Shown here piece after piece: positions 52,584 to 63,952 of a stretch of 64,000 nucleotides of DNA. This DNA comes from Mycobacterium pseudokansasii (GTDB taxonomy: Bacteria; Actinomycetota; Actinomycetes; Mycobacteriales; Mycobacteriaceae). Every line of letters starts with the position of its first letter. The stretch's first letter is position 1. The stretch lies in contig NZ_UPHU01000001.1 in NCBI RefSeq assembly GCF_900566075.1, forward strand, positions 2,728,001-2,792,000, written 5' to 3'. A program made the position numbers and the translations under genes. The notes below the pieces were generated by a model. It searched no databases, was not told where the DNA came from, and saw nothing but the letters and a program-made list of their open reading frames with translations.

Positions 52584-55500
52584 ATGACCGACAGCGCCTA
52601 CCCGCGCAGCGACCTGGGCGCCGACCAACGTGGTGGCTCTCCGGACTTTCCCGCGATGGAAGCCCAGGTCCTCGAGTATTGGGCCCACGACGACACCTTC
52701 CGCGCCAGCGTCGCGCGCCGCCACGGCGCCCCGGAATACGTGTTCTACGACGGGCCCCCGTTCGCCAACGGCTTGCCGCACTACGGGCATCTACTGACCG
52801 GCTATGTCAAGGACATCGTGCCGCGGTACCGAACCATGCGCGGTTATAAGGTGGAACGCCGCTTCGGTTGGGACACCCACGGGTTGCCCGCCGAACTCGA
52901 GGTCGAGCGTCAGCTGGGCATCACCGACAAATCGCAGATCGACGCCATGGGGATCGCCGCGTTCAACGATGCCTGCCGGGCTTCGGTGTTGCGTTACACC
53001 GACGAGTGGCAGGCATATGTGACCCGGCAGGCTCGCTGGGTCGATTTCGACAACGACTACAAGACACTCGATCTGTCGTATATGGAATCGGTGATCTGGG
53101 CGTTCAAACAGCTCTGGGACAAGGGCCTGGCATATGAGGGCTACCGGGTGCTGCCCTATTGCTGGCGCGACGAAACCCCGCTGTCCAATCACGAACTCCG
53201 GATGGACGACGACGTCTACCAGAGCCGTCAGGACCCCGCGATCACGGTGGGATTCAAAGTGCCGGGAGGCCAACCACTTAGAGAGCTAGCCGGCGCATTC
53301 CTGTTGGTGTGGACCACGACACCGTGGACGCTGCCGTCGAACCTGGCCGTCGCGGTCCACCCCGAGACGACATATGTAGAGATCAAAGCCGGCGATCGCC
53401 GCTTCGTGCTAGCTGAGGCAAGGGTGCCTGCCTACGCTCGAGAGTTCGGGGAAGATCCTGAAGTTCTCGGGACCTATCGCGGCGCCGACCTACTAGATAT
53501 GCAGTACCAGCCGCCGTTTACATATTTTGAGGATTCACCTAACGCGTTTCGCGTACTGTCAGGCGATTTCGTTACCACTGAAGAGGGTACTGGAATCGTG
53601 CACATGGCACCGGCATACGGCGAAGACGACATGGCTGTCGCGGAGGCTGCCGGCATCGCGCCGGTAACCCCGGTCGATGCCAAGGGCCGTTTCGACGCCA
53701 CTGTTCCCGATTACCAGGGACAGCACGTGTTCGACGCCAACGCCCAGATCATCCATGACCTGAAGAAACAAAGTGGTCCGGCGGCGGCGAACGGCGCGGT
53801 GTTGATCCGTCACGAATCCTACGAACACCCTTACCCACATTGCTGGCGCTGTCGTAACCCGTTGATCTACCGTGCGGTGTCGTCCTGGTTTGTCACAGTG
53901 ACGGAATTCCGGGACCGCATGGTCGAACTCAACCAGCAGATCACCTGGTATCCCGAGCACGTCAAGGACGGCCAGTTCGGAAAGTGGCTGCAGGGTGCCC
54001 GCGATTGGTCCATCTCACGAAACCGCTACTGGGGCACCCCGATCCCGGTGTGGAAGTCGGATGATCCCGCCTACCCCAGAATCGATGTGTACGGCAGCTT
54101 GGACGAGCTGGATCGCGATTTCGGGGTCCGGCCGGACAACTTGCACCGGCCCTACATCGACGAGCTCACCCGGCCCAACCCCGACGATCCCACCGGGGAA
54201 AGCACGATGCGGCGCATCCCTGATGTGCTCGACGTGTGGTTCGACTCGGGCTCCATGCCCTACGCCCAGGTGCACTACCCATTCGAAAACCGTGACTGGT
54301 TCGACGGGGTCGATTGCGCCGATCCGGACCAACGGGTCGACGCCCACTATCCCGGGGACTTCATCGTCGAGTACATCGGGCAGACCCGTGGCTGGTTCTA
54401 CACCCTGCACGTGCTGGCGACCGCGCTGTTCGACCGGCCCGCGTTCAAAACCTGTGTGGCGCACGGGATCGTGCTGGGCTCCGACGGCCAGAAAATGAGC
54501 AAGTCGCTGCGCAACTACCCCGACGTCAACGAGGTGTTTCACCGGGACGGCTCCGACGCCATGCGCTGGTTCTTGATGGCCTCGCCGATCCTGCGCGGCG
54601 GCAACCTGATCGTCACCGAGCAGGGGATCCGGGACGGGGTACGGCAGGTCTTACGGCCGTTGTGGAATGCCTACAGCTTCTTGGCCTTGTATACGCCGAA
54701 AGTGGGTACCTGGCGCACGGATTCGCCCCATGTGCTGGACCGCTACATCCTGGCCAAGCTGGCGGCGCTGCGCGAAGACCTCACCCGGTCGATGGAGGTG
54801 TGCGACATCTCCGGGGCCTGCGAACAGCTGCGGCAGTTCACCGAGGCGCTGACGAATTGGTATGTGCGACGGTCGCGTTTGCGCTTCTGGGAAGAAGACG
54901 GCGATGCCATCGACACCCTGCACACGGTGCTGGAGGTCACCGCCAGACTGGCTGCGCCGTTGCTGCCGTTGATGACCGAGGTGATCTGGCGCGCTGTGAC
55001 CGGTGAGCGCTCGGTTCATCTGACGGACTGGCCGCGGGCCGATGCGGTGCCCGCCGACGCCGGCCTGGTGGCGGCGATGGATCAGGTTCGCGAAGTGTGC
55101 TCGGCCGCGTCGTCCCTGCGCAAGGCCAAAAAGCTGCGGGTGCGCCTGCCGTTGCCGAAACTGACTGTGGCAGTTGCTGATCCGGAACTACTAAAGCCAT
55201 TCATCGAGCTGATCGCCGATGAGCTCAACGTCAAACAGGTCGAACTCACCGACGACATCGCCACCTACGGGCGGTTCGAGCTGACCGTCAACGCCCGGGT
55301 GGCCGGGCCGCGACTGGGCAAAGACGTGCAAGCGGCGATCAAGGCGGTCAAGGCCGGCGACGGCGTCGTCAATCCCGACGGCACCTTGACGGCAGGGCCC
55401 GCGGAGCTGCAACCGGAGGAATACAGCTCACGGCTGGTGGCCGCCGACCCGGAGTCCACCGCGGCACTGCCCGGCGGCGCAGGTCTGGTGGTGCTCGACG

Positions 55501-55787
55501 GCACGGTGACCCCGGAATTGGAGGCCGAGGGCTGGGCCAAAGACCGCATCCGGGAACTGCAAGAGCTGCGCAAGTCGACCGGGCTGGACGTGTCCGACCG
55601 GATCAGCGTGGTGATATCGGTGCCCGCCGAGCGTCAAGCCTGGGCGCAGACCCACCGCGATCTCATTGCCGGCGAAATCCTGGCCACCAGTTTCGAATTC
55701 GGCGACGCGGCCGGCGGCGTCGACATCGGCGACGGGGTGCGGGTGGCGATCACGAAAGCCGGTTGGGGGCGGCCGGCTGCGCCTTAG
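52584..55787 (+). CDS. ileS: Isoleucyl-tRNA synthetase
   Basis: 1067 aa from ATG 52584, with AGGAG 5 nt upstream (a frame start at 52497 would lie inside the T-box and is rejected). Class I synthetase: [15 protein letters not shown] holds the HIGH-type motif and [11 protein letters not shown] the KMSKS loop. The editing domain is inserted between them (about 190-390), with [11 protein letters not shown] as its signature. The length fits the actinobacterial/eukaryote-like IleS type (Rv1536 is 1041 aa). It is regulated by the T-box. Its end overlaps the convergent sulfatase by 4 nt. Confidence 0.98.
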   Translation: MTDSAYPRSDLGADQRGGSPDFPAMEAQVLEYWAHDDTFRASVARRHGAPEYVFYDGPPFANGLPHYGHLLTGYVKDIVPRYRTMRGYKVERRFGWDTHGLPAELEVERQLGITDKSQIDAMGIAAFNDACRASVLRYTDEWQAYVTRQARWVDFDNDYKTLDLSYMESVIWAFKQLWDKGLAYEGYRVLPYCWRDETPLSNHELRMDDDVYQSRQDPAITVGFKVPGGQPLRELAGAFLLVWTTTPWTLPSNLAVAVHPETTYVEIKAGDRRFVLAEARVPAYAREFGEDPEVLGTYRGADLLDMQYQPPFTYFEDSPNAFRVLSGDFVTTEEGTGIVHMAPAYGEDDMAVAEAAGIAPVTPVDAKGRFDATVPDYQGQHVFDANAQIIHDLKKQSGPAAANGAVLIRHESYEHPYPHCWRCRNPLIYRAVSSWFVTVTEFRDRMVELNQQITWYPEHVKDGQFGKWLQGARDWSISRNRYWGTPIPVWKSDDPAYPRIDVYGSLDELDRDFGVRPDNLHRPYIDELTRPNPDDPTGESTMRRIPDVLDVWFDSGSMPYAQVHYPFENRDWFDGVDCADPDQRVDAHYPGDFIVEYIGQTRGWFYTLHVLATALFDRPAFKTCVAHGIVLGSDGQKMSKSLRNYPDVNEVFHRDGSDAMRWFLMASPILRGGNLIVTEQGIRDGVRQVLRPLWNAYSFLALYTPKVGTWRTDSPHVLDRYILAKLAALREDLTRSMEVCDISGACEQLRQFTEALTNWYVRRSRLRFWEEDGDAIDTLHTVLEVTARLAAPLLPLMTEVIWRAVTGERSVHLTDWPRADAVPADAGLVAAMDQVREVCSAASSLRKAKKLRVRLPLPKLTVAVADPELLKPFIELIADELNVKQVELTDDIATYGRFELTVNARVAGPRLGKDVQAAIKAVKAGDGVVNPDGTLTAGPAELQPEEYSSRLVAADPESTAALPGGAGLVVLDGTVTPELEAEGWAKDRIRELQELRKSTGLDVSDRISVVISVPAERQAWAQTHRDLIAGEILATSFEFGDAAGGVDIGDGVRVAITKAGWGRPAAP

Positions 55788-58072
55788 CGCAGCTGGATCG
55801 TCACCTCTTTGATGGTGGCGTTGAACGGGAATGTGCCCTCGTAGGTGTCGGCGGCCGGGGTGCCGCCGTCGAGCCCGATATCGAGCCCTTCGTCGGCGCT
55901 GAACCCCAGCGGAACCGTCCGCTCGATGCGAGATTCGGCCGCCGGGCATCCGTTTACCAGGAGTCGCGCGACGCCGCCTTTGCCTAAGCCTCCACCGTCA
56001 TACTCGAAGTCGACCGCAACGGTCGAGTTTCCCGCGGGCAGGGGCGTTGCAGCCGCGATGGTCGTGTACTTGGACCCGAAATAGTTGTAGGTGAACTTGG
56101 CCAGTCCGTTCTGCACGTAGAGAGCCAGGCCTGCGAAGTAGCCGCCGGCGGCCAGGAGAACGCCGTCGACCGTGTCGCCACGGGGAGTCTCCAGGTCTGC
56201 GGTTATCGAGTAGGACCGGTTAAAGGCGCACCGAATGATGTCCTCAGGCATTCGGATTGATCCTTGCCCGAACGAAATCGAGGTTCGCTGGCCCAGAACC
56301 GTCGGCCGCGCACCGATCGCCCGCGCGGGGCCGCGGTCGTCGAGCGGAAAGACGTGGTTTTTCTCGCCTTCAGCGTCGAATAGTGCCTTCAACTCGGCAA
56401 GCCGATCGGGGTGCTGGGCGGAAAGATCAACGGCTTGACTGTAGTCCCGCGACAGGTCGTAGAGTTCCCAGCGGTCATCGGAGAAGGCGGGCATCTTCGA
56501 GCCCGGTTGCCACTGGATCTTGCCGTGATAGGTGCAGGCCATCCAGTCATCGCGATAGATCCCGCGGATGCCCTTGATCTCGAAATACTGGGTGCGACGC
56601 CGGTCCTGGGCGGCCGCGTCGTCGAATGTATACGCCAGGCTGATGCCGTCGTAGGGCTGCTGTGGCACGCCGTTGACAACAACCGGTGCGGGGATGCCGG
56701 CGGCTTCCAAGATGGTCGGGGCGATATCGATGACATGGTGAAACTGCGAACGCAGCCCGCCGCCGTCGTTGATGCGTTGTGGCCAGGTCACAATCATCGG
56801 ATTGCGAGTGCCACCGAAATGACTGGCGAACTGCTTGGTGAACTGGAACGGCGTGCACATCGCCCAGGCGAAGCCGACCGGATATTCGTTGCTGGCCTTG
56901 GGCCCGCCGAAATCGTCGATCCTCGACAGGACGATCTCGGGGTCTTCTTGGAGGCCGTTCAACGTCACCATCTCATTGAAGACACCGGTGATCCCGCCGG
57001 CGGCGGCTGCGCCGTTGTCGCCGATGATGTAGACGAACATCGTGTTGTCCCAGACGCTCATGTCCTTGAGTGCGGTGACTATCCGACCGATCTCGTGATC
57101 GGTGTGGGCAAGGAATCCCGCGTAGACCTCCATGAGCCGCGACGCGATGCGCTGCTGCTCCTCTGACATCGCGTCCCAGGCGGGTATCGATTCGTGGCGC
57201 GGAGTCAACGCGGCCTCTGCCGGGATCACGCCCAATTCCTGCTGCCGCGCATAGATTTCCTCACGCAGCTTGTCCCAGCCGCCGTCGAACCGGCCACGAA
57301 AAGGTTCGCTCCATTCCGGGGACACGTGGTGCGGCGCGTGAGTGGCGCCGGGCGCCCAGTAGACGAAAAACGGTCGATCGGGCGACATGGCCTGCTGCCG
57401 GTGTACCCATTCGATCATCCGATCCGCGAGATCCGTCGTAAGGTGGTAGTTTTCAACGCCTTCGGGCCGTTCTACCGGCGCTGTGCCGTGATACAGACCG
57501 GGATTGTATTGGTGGGCTTCACCGCCCATGAAGCCGTAGAACTCCTCGAAACCCATCCCGGTTGGCCACCTGTCGAAGGGGCCGGCCGGACTCACTTCCC
57601 ATACCGGGGTGTTGTGCCATTTGCCGAAAGCTGCTGTGCTGTAACCGTTTTGGCGAAGCGTCTCGGCGATGGTGGCGGCAGATTTCGGGATGATGCTGTT
57701 GTAGCCGTCGTACCCGGTGGCCCATTCGGTGATGTTGCCCGTGTTGACCGCGTGATGGTTCCGGCCGGTCAACAGTGCGGCACGAGTCGGGGAGCACAAG
57801 GCGGTCGTGTGAAACCGGTTGTACCGCAGTCCTTCCCGCGCCAGCGCGTCGCCCGTTGGCGTCGGCACCGGCCCGCCGAAGGTTGCGGTGGCCCCGAATC
57901 CGACGTCGTCGAGCAGGACGATCACCACATTCGGCGCGTCCTGTGGTGGGCGGATGGGAGCGATGGTCGGCATCGTCGACTCGGAAACCGTTCGCCCGGC
58001 TTTTCCCCCCGTCGGTGTGTCCGGCAACGGCAGCCGGGTCCGATCGACGGTGCTGGTCGGGTCGTGCGTCAC
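55784..58072 (-). CDS. Arylsulfatase (AtsA-type)
   Basis: 762 aa from GTG 58072, with GGAGGT 6 nt upstream. Type I sulfatase: [20 protein letters not shown] binds the metal, Cys93 in [12 protein letters not shown] is the residue converted to formylglycine, and later His/Asp/Lys motifs such as KWHNTP and DNGAAAAG are in place. No signal peptide is seen, so it is probably cytosolic like mycobacterial AtsA, releasing sulfate from esters. It is not present between ileS and dinX in M. tuberculosis. The C-terminal 150 residues form an extra beta-rich region. Confidence 0.92.
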   Translation of the reverse strand: MTHDPTSTVDRTRLPLPDTPTGGKAGRTVSESTMPTIAPIRPPQDAPNVVIVLLDDVGFGATATFGGPVPTPTGDALAREGLRYNRFHTTALCSPTRAALLTGRNHHAVNTGNITEWATGYDGYNSIIPKSAATIAETLRQNGYSTAAFGKWHNTPVWEVSPAGPFDRWPTGMGFEEFYGFMGGEAHQYNPGLYHGTAPVERPEGVENYHLTTDLADRMIEWVHRQQAMSPDRPFFVYWAPGATHAPHHVSPEWSEPFRGRFDGGWDKLREEIYARQQELGVIPAEAALTPRHESIPAWDAMSEEQQRIASRLMEVYAGFLAHTDHEIGRIVTALKDMSVWDNTMFVYIIGDNGAAAAGGITGVFNEMVTLNGLQEDPEIVLSRIDDFGGPKASNEYPVGFAWAMCTPFQFTKQFASHFGGTRNPMIVTWPQRINDGGGLRSQFHHVIDIAPTILEAAGIPAPVVVNGVPQQPYDGISLAYTFDDAAAQDRRRTQYFEIKGIRGIYRDDWMACTYHGKIQWQPGSKMPAFSDDRWELYDLSRDYSQAVDLSAQHPDRLAELKALFDAEGEKNHVFPLDDRGPARAIGARPTVLGQRTSISFGQGSIRMPEDIIRCAFNRSYSITADLETPRGDTVDGVLLAAGGYFAGLALYVQNGLAKFTYNYFGSKYTTIAAATPLPAGNSTVAVDFEYDGGGLGKGGVARLLVNGCPAAESRIERTVPLGFSADEGLDIGLDGGTPAADTYEGTFPFNATIKEVTIQLR

Positions 58073-58164
58073 GGGTTACCTCCACTCGGGTTGGGATTGG
58101 CTGGTGCTGTAGGCCCGGTAACGACAACGGCCGCCGAACGATCTAGGGCGCTTGGTTACTGACG

Positions 58165-58737
58165 TCAAGCCGCGGGTTTGATCGCCCGCCAGCGTTGCCG
58201 ACGGTCGCGAACCTCAACATCGACATCGCGAAAACCAGCTGCGCGCAAGCGATCCGGCAAGGTTTCCGGCGGGATCGGGTTGCAGGTGTCGCGCAGGTGC
58301 AACAAGCTGAACACCAGAGACGGCACGCTGTCGCTGCCGGCGAATACGCCGCCCGGGCGCAGCACCCGGAAGGCCTCAGCGAACAGCCGGTTTTGCAGGT
58401 TAACGGTCGGCACGTGGTGCAGCATGGTGAACGACACCACGGAGCTGAACTCGTCGGCAGGCAGTCTGGTGGCGGAGCCGTCGCCGATGATGATGCGTGC
58501 CCGGTCTCCGTACAGTTCCTGCAGCCGCTGCGCCATCGGGGCGTCGATCTCGACAGCGGTCAGGTTCGGCGTCTTGTCGACCAGGACCCGAAGAAATGCG
58601 CCGTATCCGGGTCCGATCTCGAGCGTGTTGTCGCCCAGGTCCACATCGGCGAGCACCCATGGCAAGACCTGGCTTTCAACTTGTCTGGCCCAGCGGCCGG
58701 AGTTACAGCACAACCGGTGAACCAGATTCATCGCCAT
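58165..58737 (-). CDS. Class I SAM-dependent methyltransferase
   Basis: About 190 aa from ATG 58737 (a second ATG at 58731; the frame is open to 58785). Methyltransf_11 type: NTLEIGPGYGAFLRVL as motif I, LTAVEIDAPMAQRL, FSSVVSFTMLHHVP and EAFRVLRPGGVFAGSD. The MNLVHRLCCNSGRWA start is typical of mycobacterial relatives. The substrate is unknown. It shares a short divergent gap with dinX. Like the sulfatase it is extra to the M. tuberculosis gene order. Confidence 0.85.
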   Translation of the reverse strand: MAMNLVHRLCCNSGRWARQVESQVLPWVLADVDLGDNTLEIGPGYGAFLRVLVDKTPNLTAVEIDAPMAQRLQELYGDRARIIIGDGSATRLPADEFSSVVSFTMLHHVPTVNLQNRLFAEAFRVLRPGGVFAGSDSVPSLVFSLLHLRDTCNPIPPETLPDRLRAAGFRDVDVEVRDRRQRWRAIKPAA

Positions 58738-58784
58738 ACCGACCGACGTTAGTCCACGGACGCCTCCGGTAACCGCGAATAGCA

Positions 58785-60206
58785 TTGTCCGTTGTGGAGT
58801 CCCGTTGGGTGCTGCACCTGGACATGGACGCGTTCTTTGCCTCGGTCGAACAACTCACCCGTCCTACGCTCCGGGGCCGGCCCGTATTGGTGGGTGGCCT
58901 CGGCGGGCGCGGTGTGGTCGCCGGTGCCAGCTACGAGGCGCGAGTTTTCGGCGCCCGCTCGGCCATGCCGATGCACCAGGCCCGCCGGCTGATCGGCGTC
59001 ACGGCGGTCGTGTTGCCGCCGCGCGGTGTGGTGTACGGGGTGGCCAGCCGCCGGGTGTTCGACACCGTGCGCAGCCTGGTTCCGGTCGTCGAGCAGCTGT
59101 CTTTCGACGAGGCCTTCGCCGAACCGCCCCAACTGGGCGCCGCGGCGGCCGAACACGTCGAGGCGTTCTGCGAATCCTTGCGGCGACGGGTGCGTGAGGA
59201 GACCGGCCTGGTGGCCTCGGTCGGGGCGGGCTCAGGCAAGCAGATCGCCAAGATCGCGTCCGGTCTGGCCAAGCCCGACGGCATTCGAGTGGTCCGCCGG
59301 GAGGAAGAACAGCGGCTGCTCCACGGCTTGCCGGTGCGGCGGATATGGGGAATCGGCCCGGTTGCCGAGGAGAAGCTACATCGACTCGGCATCGAGACCG
59401 TGGGGCAGCTGGCCGCGTTGACCGACGTCGAGGTGGCCCACATCCTGGGCGCGACCGTCGGGCCCGCACTGCACCGGCTGGCCCGCGGTATCGACGACCG
59501 GCCCGTTGCCGAGCGAGCCGAAGCCAAGCAGATCAGCGCCGAGTCCACTTTCGCCACCGACCTGACCACCCTTGACCAGCTGCGTGAGGCTATCGACCCC
59601 ATCGCCGAACACGCGTTTCAACGCCTGCTGCGCGACGGCCGCGGAGCTCGCACCGTCACCGTGAAGCTGAAGAAGGCCGACATGAGCACTCTGACCCGTT
59701 CGGCGACAGTGCCCTACGCGACCACCGAGGCGGGGGCGCTGATCGCAGTGGCCCGGCGGCTGCTGCTGGACCCCGTTGAGATCGGGCCGATTCGCCTTCT
59801 CGGCGTTGGTTTTTCGGGGCTCAGCGAGGTGCAGCAGGAGTCGCTGTTCTCCGACTTGGACCTGTCACCGGATACGGCCGAGGAAGCCCAGCACGACTTC
59901 CCGACGCTGCGGGCCGCGCAATTCGGCGGACCGGACGGCGCCGGATGGCGCATCGGCGACGACGTAGCCCACCCGGAACTCGGGCACGGCTGGGTGCAGG
60001 GGGCCGGCCACGGCGTGGTCACCGTCCGGTTCGAGACTCGTCGATCAGGTCCGGGCCCGGCGCGGACCTTTCCCATCGATAGCGGCGACCTCGCCATCGC
60101 CAACCCGGTCGACAGCCTGGACTGGCCGGATTATGTCGGCCGGCTGCGGGTCGACGAGCCGGCCGGGCTCTCAACCCCAACGGTCGACGACCTGGGCGAC
60201 CGGTAG
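58785..60206 (+). CDS. dinX: Y-family DNA polymerase IV
   Basis: 473 aa from TTG 58785 (GTG 58794 is an alternative). Palm motifs: [13 protein letters not shown] with the catalytic Asp, and [11 protein letters not shown] with Asp108-Glu109. The helix-hairpin-helix [22 protein letters not shown] and the little-finger domain follow. QESLF at about residue 354 is a beta-clamp binding motif. About 110 residues follow it, so the motif is internal rather than terminal. It does error-prone translesion synthesis. The Rv1537 counterpart has 463 aa. It overlaps convergent ansA by 36 nt. Confidence 0.95.
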   Translation: MSVVESRWVLHLDMDAFFASVEQLTRPTLRGRPVLVGGLGGRGVVAGASYEARVFGARSAMPMHQARRLIGVTAVVLPPRGVVYGVASRRVFDTVRSLVPVVEQLSFDEAFAEPPQLGAAAAEHVEAFCESLRRRVREETGLVASVGAGSGKQIAKIASGLAKPDGIRVVRREEEQRLLHGLPVRRIWGIGPVAEEKLHRLGIETVGQLAALTDVEVAHILGATVGPALHRLARGIDDRPVAERAEAKQISAESTFATDLTTLDQLREAIDPIAEHAFQRLLRDGRGARTVTVKLKKADMSTLTRSATVPYATTEAGALIAVARRLLLDPVEIGPIRLLGVGFSGLSEVQQESLFSDLDLSPDTAEEAQHDFPTLRAAQFGGPDGAGWRIGDDVAHPELGHGWVQGAGHGVVTVRFETRRSGPGPARTFPIDSGDLAIANPVDSLDWPDYVGRLRVDEPAGLSTPTVDDLGDR

Positions 60207-61109
60207 CCGGGCCGCCAGCGCGGCCATCAACAACACCCGGGCCTGCGACGGTGGCAGCCGTGGCACCATCACCGCGCCGGCGTCCACCAGGTCGTGTCCG
60301 GGACCATAGCCAGCGCCCACCCGGGCGCCGGAAACCCGGGTTGAGACCGCGACCACCACCCCGTCGCCGCTGTGCCGGCGCACCGCGTCGATCACCGCGG
60401 ATCCGGCGTTTCCCGAACCCAATGCCTCCAGCACGACCGCCCGGGCGCCGGCGGCCACACAGGCGTCCAACGCAACGGCGTCACTTCCCGGATACACCGC
60501 GACGATATCGACCCGCGGTGCCTCGCCGGCTCGCAGTTCACCGAGGTACGGGCGTGGCTTGGGGCCTGTCATCGTCACCGTTTCGGAGACGGCGCCAAGC
60601 AGTTCGCCGGCGAACCCGCTCACGTCGTCGGTGGCCACCTTGCGCAGGCCCAGCGGTTGCAGCACCCGGCCGGCGAAACACACCAGCACGCCGTAGTCGC
60701 GGGCTGTCGCGTCGGCTGCCAGGGTCAGCGCGGCGCGCAGATTGACCGGACCGTCCGCGTCGGCGGCGTCGGCGCTGCGCATCGCGCCGGTGACGACCAC
60801 CGGGGTGTCGCCGGAATAGGTGAGGTCCAGCCAGAGCGCGGTTTCTTCGAGGGTGTCGGTGCCGTGCGTGATGACGACACCGACTGCACCGCCATCGACG
60901 GCGGCTTGGACCGCGGCCCGGATGCGGTCCCAATCGGCCGGGGTCAACAGCGAACTGTCGAGTGCCATCAGGTCCACGACATCGATGTCTAGGTCTGCGC
61001 CGGCCGCCGCGGTCAGTTCTGCCCCGCTGCGCGACGGACGGCGCACTCCGTCGGCGCCGGTGCTGGTGGCGATAGTCCCTCCGGTGGTGATCACGCTGAG
61101 GCGGCCCAT
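60171..61109 (-). CDS. ansA: L-asparaginase
   Basis: 312 aa from ATG 61109; the frame extends to 61148 and the longer form (325 aa) is close to the 326 aa I recall for Rv1538c, so the start is open. The first catalytic motif is [10 protein letters not shown] with the nucleophilic Thr, and the second is [12 protein letters not shown] with the Thr-Asp pair. The C-terminal small domain ends with [14 protein letters not shown]. It converts asparagine to aspartate and ammonia, supplying nitrogen and resisting acid in M. tuberculosis. Confidence 0.95.
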   Translation of the reverse strand: MGRLSVITTGGTIATSTGADGVRRPSRSGAELTAAAGADLDIDVVDLMALDSSLLTPADWDRIRAAVQAAVDGGAVGVVITHGTDTLEETALWLDLTYSGDTPVVVTGAMRSADAADADGPVNLRAALTLAADATARDYGVLVCFAGRVLQPLGLRKVATDDVSGFAGELLGAVSETVTMTGPKPRPYLGELRAGEAPRVDIVAVYPGSDAVALDACVAAGARAVVLEALGSGNAGSAVIDAVRRHSGDGVVVAVSTRVSGARVGAGYGPGHDLVDAGAVMVPRLPPSQARVLLMAALAARLPVAQVVDRWG

Positions 61110-61184
61110 GCTGGGATCATCCCGCATGCCGGGCACCGCCATCCGCATGTGGGCGGTGTCACTGGACTAGGGGATGATGGTGGG

Positions 61185-61820
61185 GTGCCTGACGAACCAA
61201 CAGGAAAGGCCGATCCGCCTACCACGGCGGGGGATACCGAGGAACCTGAGGCTTCCGCGCCGCCGCCTCCGAGGCGGCTGCGACTGCTGCTGTCGGTTGC
61301 GGCGATCGTGCTGGCACTGGACATCCTCACCAAGGTGCTGGCCGTTAAGCTGCTGCCGCCCGGCCAGCCGGTTCCGATTATCGGCGACACGGTGACGTGG
61401 ACATTGGTGCGCAATTCCGGTGCCGCATTCTCCATGGCGACCGGCTATACCTGGGTACTGACACTGATCGCGACGGGCGTCGTCGTGGGCATCTTCTGGA
61501 TGGGGCGACGGCTGGTGTCACCCTGGTGGGCGCTGGGGCTGGGGATGATTCTGGGCGGCGCGATGGGCAATCTGGTTGATCGCTTCTTTCGCGCCCCGGG
61601 GCCGCTTCGGGGACATGTCGTCGACTTCTTGTCGGTCGGCTGGTGGCCGGTGTTCAACGTCGCCGACCCGTCGGTGGTCGGTGGTGCGATCCTGCTGGTG
61701 GTCCTGTCGATCCTGGGCTTCGATTTCGACTCGGTAGGCCGGCGCAGACCCGACCCTGCCACGCCGGGTCGGCGCGAGGCCGACGGGGACACCGGCCGGC
61801 GCAAGGCCGATCAGCACTGA
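61185..61820 (+). CDS. lspA: Lipoprotein signal peptidase
   Basis: 211 aa from GTG 61185, giving the PDEPTG start seen in M. tuberculosis LspA; AGGGGAT lies upstream. Four membrane helices: [56 protein letters not shown] and [15 protein letters not shown]. The catalytic Asp pair sits in GNLVDRFF and FNVADPSV. It cleaves prolipoprotein signal peptides after lipidation, and would act on lipoproteins such as the one at 37-480. It overlaps the next gene by 1 nt. Confidence 0.97.
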   Translation: MPDEPTGKADPPTTAGDTEEPEASAPPPPRRLRLLLSVAAIVLALDILTKVLAVKLLPPGQPVPIIGDTVTWTLVRNSGAAFSMATGYTWVLTLIATGVVVGIFWMGRRLVSPWWALGLGMILGGAMGNLVDRFFRAPGPLRGHVVDFLSVGWWPVFNVADPSVVGGAILLVVLSILGFDFDSVGRRRPDPATPGRREADGDTGRRKADQH

Positions 61821-62746
61821 TGACCGACCGCTCGATGCCCGTCCCGGAGGGATTGGCGGGCCTGCGCGTCGATGCCGGGCTGGCCCGACTGCTCGGACTT
61901 TCCCGCAGCGCCGTGGCGGCCATCGCCGAGGGCGGCGGCGTGCACCTGGACGGTCTGCCGGCGGGCAAGTCCGACCGCCTGACGACGGGGGCATGGCTGC
62001 AGGTTCGGCTGCCCGAGGCGCCGCCACCGCTGGAAAACACACCCGTCGATATCGAAGGCATGACGATTTTGTATTCCGACGACGACATCGTCGCCGTCGA
62101 CAAACCGGCGGCTGTCGCCGCACACGCATCGGTGGGTTGGACCGGCCCCACGGTGCTCGGCGGTCTTGCCGCGGCGGGTTACCACATCACCACATCCGGC
62201 GTGCACGAGCGGCAAGGCATCGTGCATCGCCTCGACGTCGGCACCTCCGGGGTGATGGTGGTGGCACTGTCGGAGCGGGCATACACCGTGCTGAAGCGGG
62301 CATTCAAGCACCGCACCGTCGAGAAGCGTTATCACGCTCTGGTGCAGGGACACCCCGATCCATCCAGCGGGACGATCGACGCACCGATCGGTCGCCACCC
62401 CGGCCCCGAATGGAAGTTCGCGGTCACCACGAACGGCCGCCACAGCGTGACCCACTACGACACCATCGAGGCTTTCGTCGCCGCCAGCCTGCTCGACGTC
62501 GAGCTGGAGACCGGACGCACTCACCAGATACGGGTGCATTTCGCCGCGCTGCGCCATCCGTGCTGCGGCGACTTGGTGTACGGAGCCGACCCCAAGCTGG
62601 CGAAAAGACTCGGCCTGGAACGGCAATGGTTGCACGCCCGGTCGCTGGCCTTCGCTCATCCGGCCGACGGCCGCCGGATGGAGATCGTCAGCCCGTACCC
62701 GCCGGATCTTCAGCACGCGCTGGATGTGTTGCGAGCCGAGGGGTGA
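61820..62746 (+). CDS. RluD-family 23S rRNA pseudouridine synthase (Rv1540-like)
   Basis: 308 aa from ATG 61820, overlapping the lspA stop (TGATG); the longer upstream frame is a shadow of lspA. It has an N-terminal S4 RNA-binding domain ([25 protein letters not shown]) and the catalytic [16 protein letters not shown] with the nucleophilic Asp. [19 protein letters not shown] is the second family motif. It isomerises uridines in the large ribosomal RNA. Translation is coupled with lspA, as in M. tuberculosis. Confidence 0.95.
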   Translation: MTDRSMPVPEGLAGLRVDAGLARLLGLSRSAVAAIAEGGGVHLDGLPAGKSDRLTTGAWLQVRLPEAPPPLENTPVDIEGMTILYSDDDIVAVDKPAAVAAHASVGWTGPTVLGGLAAAGYHITTSGVHERQGIVHRLDVGTSGVMVVALSERAYTVLKRAFKHRTVEKRYHALVQGHPDPSSGTIDAPIGRHPGPEWKFAVTTNGRHSVTHYDTIEAFVAASLLDVELETGRTHQIRVHFAALRHPCCGDLVYGADPKLAKRLGLERQWLHARSLAFAHPADGRRMEIVSPYPPDLQHALDVLRAEG

Positions 62747-62850
62747 CGGCCGGCTCAGTCGACCGGCTTCCGGGCCTCCGTCCCGCGTCGATCTGGTGCC
62801 ACCCCGATCGTCATAGCGGTGACACCATCGAGTCGGAAGAGGAGATCATC

Positions 62851-63263
62851 ATGCAGTACTGCCTACTCATGCCCTATCAGGAGGGCGGCGAGATCGGGCT
62901 CAGCGCGTTCTCGCTTCCGGCCGCAACCATGGCGCAGCGACTGGTCCGAGCCAAGCGCCGGATCCGCGACGCGCGCATTCCCTTCGTAGCGCCGGCCCGC
63001 GCCGACCTCGACGAGCGGCTGCCCGCGGTTCTGGAGGCGGTCTACGGCGCGGTTGCCATCGACTGGCAGGTGGAATCATGCGGTGAACCGATTGAATGCC
63101 TGTCCGCCGAGGCGCTGCCTGGGCGGCCCGAGCCCATCTGCTGGTCACAGCCGGTCGTCCCGCAGCGGCGGCCAGGGCCTATCGCGCAGCCATCGACCTG
63201 AGCACCGACGCCGGCGTCGTCACATACCTGCAGCGACGACTTGCGGCGGTGGTGCGGCGCTGA
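62851..63263 (+). pseudogene. Decayed YCII-like/ECF sigma-factor chimera
   Basis: ATG 62851 starts MQYCLLMPYQEGGEI, resembling the start of YCII (DGPF) proteins. The frame continues directly into the middle of an ECF sigma factor of the SigJ/ECF41-like kind: MAQRLVRAKRRIRDARIPF, then LPAVLEAVYGAVAIDW. At about 63117 the sigma-factor homology jumps frame: AWAARAHLLVTAGRPAAAA, AYRAAIDLSTDAG and LQRRLAAVVRR end at 63263. Large internal parts are missing. YCII genes are often neighbours of such sigma factors, so deletion joined two genes and a frameshift followed. M. tuberculosis has lprI here instead. Confidence 0.7.
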
Positions 63264-63300
63264 CCCCTCATCGGTGGGTTGCCAAACGTTCCGGTCCGGC

Positions 63301-63711
63301 TCAGACGTTGACGGTGGTGCTGTCGTCCGACGCGACGTCGGCGGCCAGTGGCGAGATCGTTTTCAGGATTTCGGTGATCGTCTCAGCGGGCACGCCGGCC
63401 GCGGCCAACGCGTCGCCCAAATGCCCGGCCACCAGGGTGAAGTGGTGCATGGTGATGCCACGGCCCTGATGCACCTGCTTCATCGGCGCACCGGTATACG
63501 GCTCCGGCCCGCCCAAAGCCGCGGCAAAGAATTCCGTCTGTTTGCCTTTGAGACGGCTCATATTCGTTCCGGTGAAGAAGCCGGCGAGCTGGTCATCGGC
63601 GAGCACCCTGGCGTAGAAATCCTCGACGACGACCTCGATCGCCTGGTACCCGCCGATCTGGTCGTAGATAGTGATCGGCGCGCGCTTGCGGAATTGTGAC
63701 AGTAGTCCCAT
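63301..63711 (-). CDS. glbN: Truncated haemoglobin N
   Basis: 136 aa, the same length as M. tuberculosis trHbN and very similar. Group I two-on-two globin: Tyr33 (B10), Gln58 (E11) within GKQTEFFAA, and the proximal His in [13 protein letters not shown]. The pre-A motif [11 protein letters not shown] is kept. It detoxifies nitric oxide to nitrate using oxygen. In M. tuberculosis it follows lprI in an operon; here lprI is absent and glbN stands alone. The 227-bp gap to the right contains its promoter, not resolved. Confidence 0.97.
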   Translation of the reverse strand: MGLLSQFRKRAPITIYDQIGGYQAIEVVVEDFYARVLADDQLAGFFTGTNMSRLKGKQTEFFAAALGGPEPYTGAPMKQVHQGRGITMHHFTLVAGHLGDALAAAGVPAETITEILKTISPLAADVASDDSTTVNV

Positions 63712-63892
63712 CCGGTCAGGGGAACACGTCGGCGTTGCCTGGCCGTTAGGGACCGATCACGCCCGGATTATCAGCTGTAACAGGTCGATTGCTGTAGAAC
63801 GCTGACGCGTCCCGCGGTCCGGCCAGGCACCTGGCGGACTCGCGTGCCGACAGGTTGGTCCCGGTCATTGACCGATGCCCTAGGTTTGCTTC

Positions 63893-63952
63893 ATGACCAG
63901 TGCCACATCCACCACACCGCCATCAGGAGCGACAACCGATGAATCTTGGTGA
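63893..63952 (+). CDS. Possible 19-aa upstream ORF overlapping the Rv1543-like start
   Basis: ATG 63893 opens MTSATSTTPPSGATTDESW, ending at 63952 and overlapping the next start (63939) by 14 nt. There is no clear ribosome binding site. It may be a translational coupling peptide or chance. Confidence 0.2.
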   Translation: MTSATSTTPPSGATTDESW

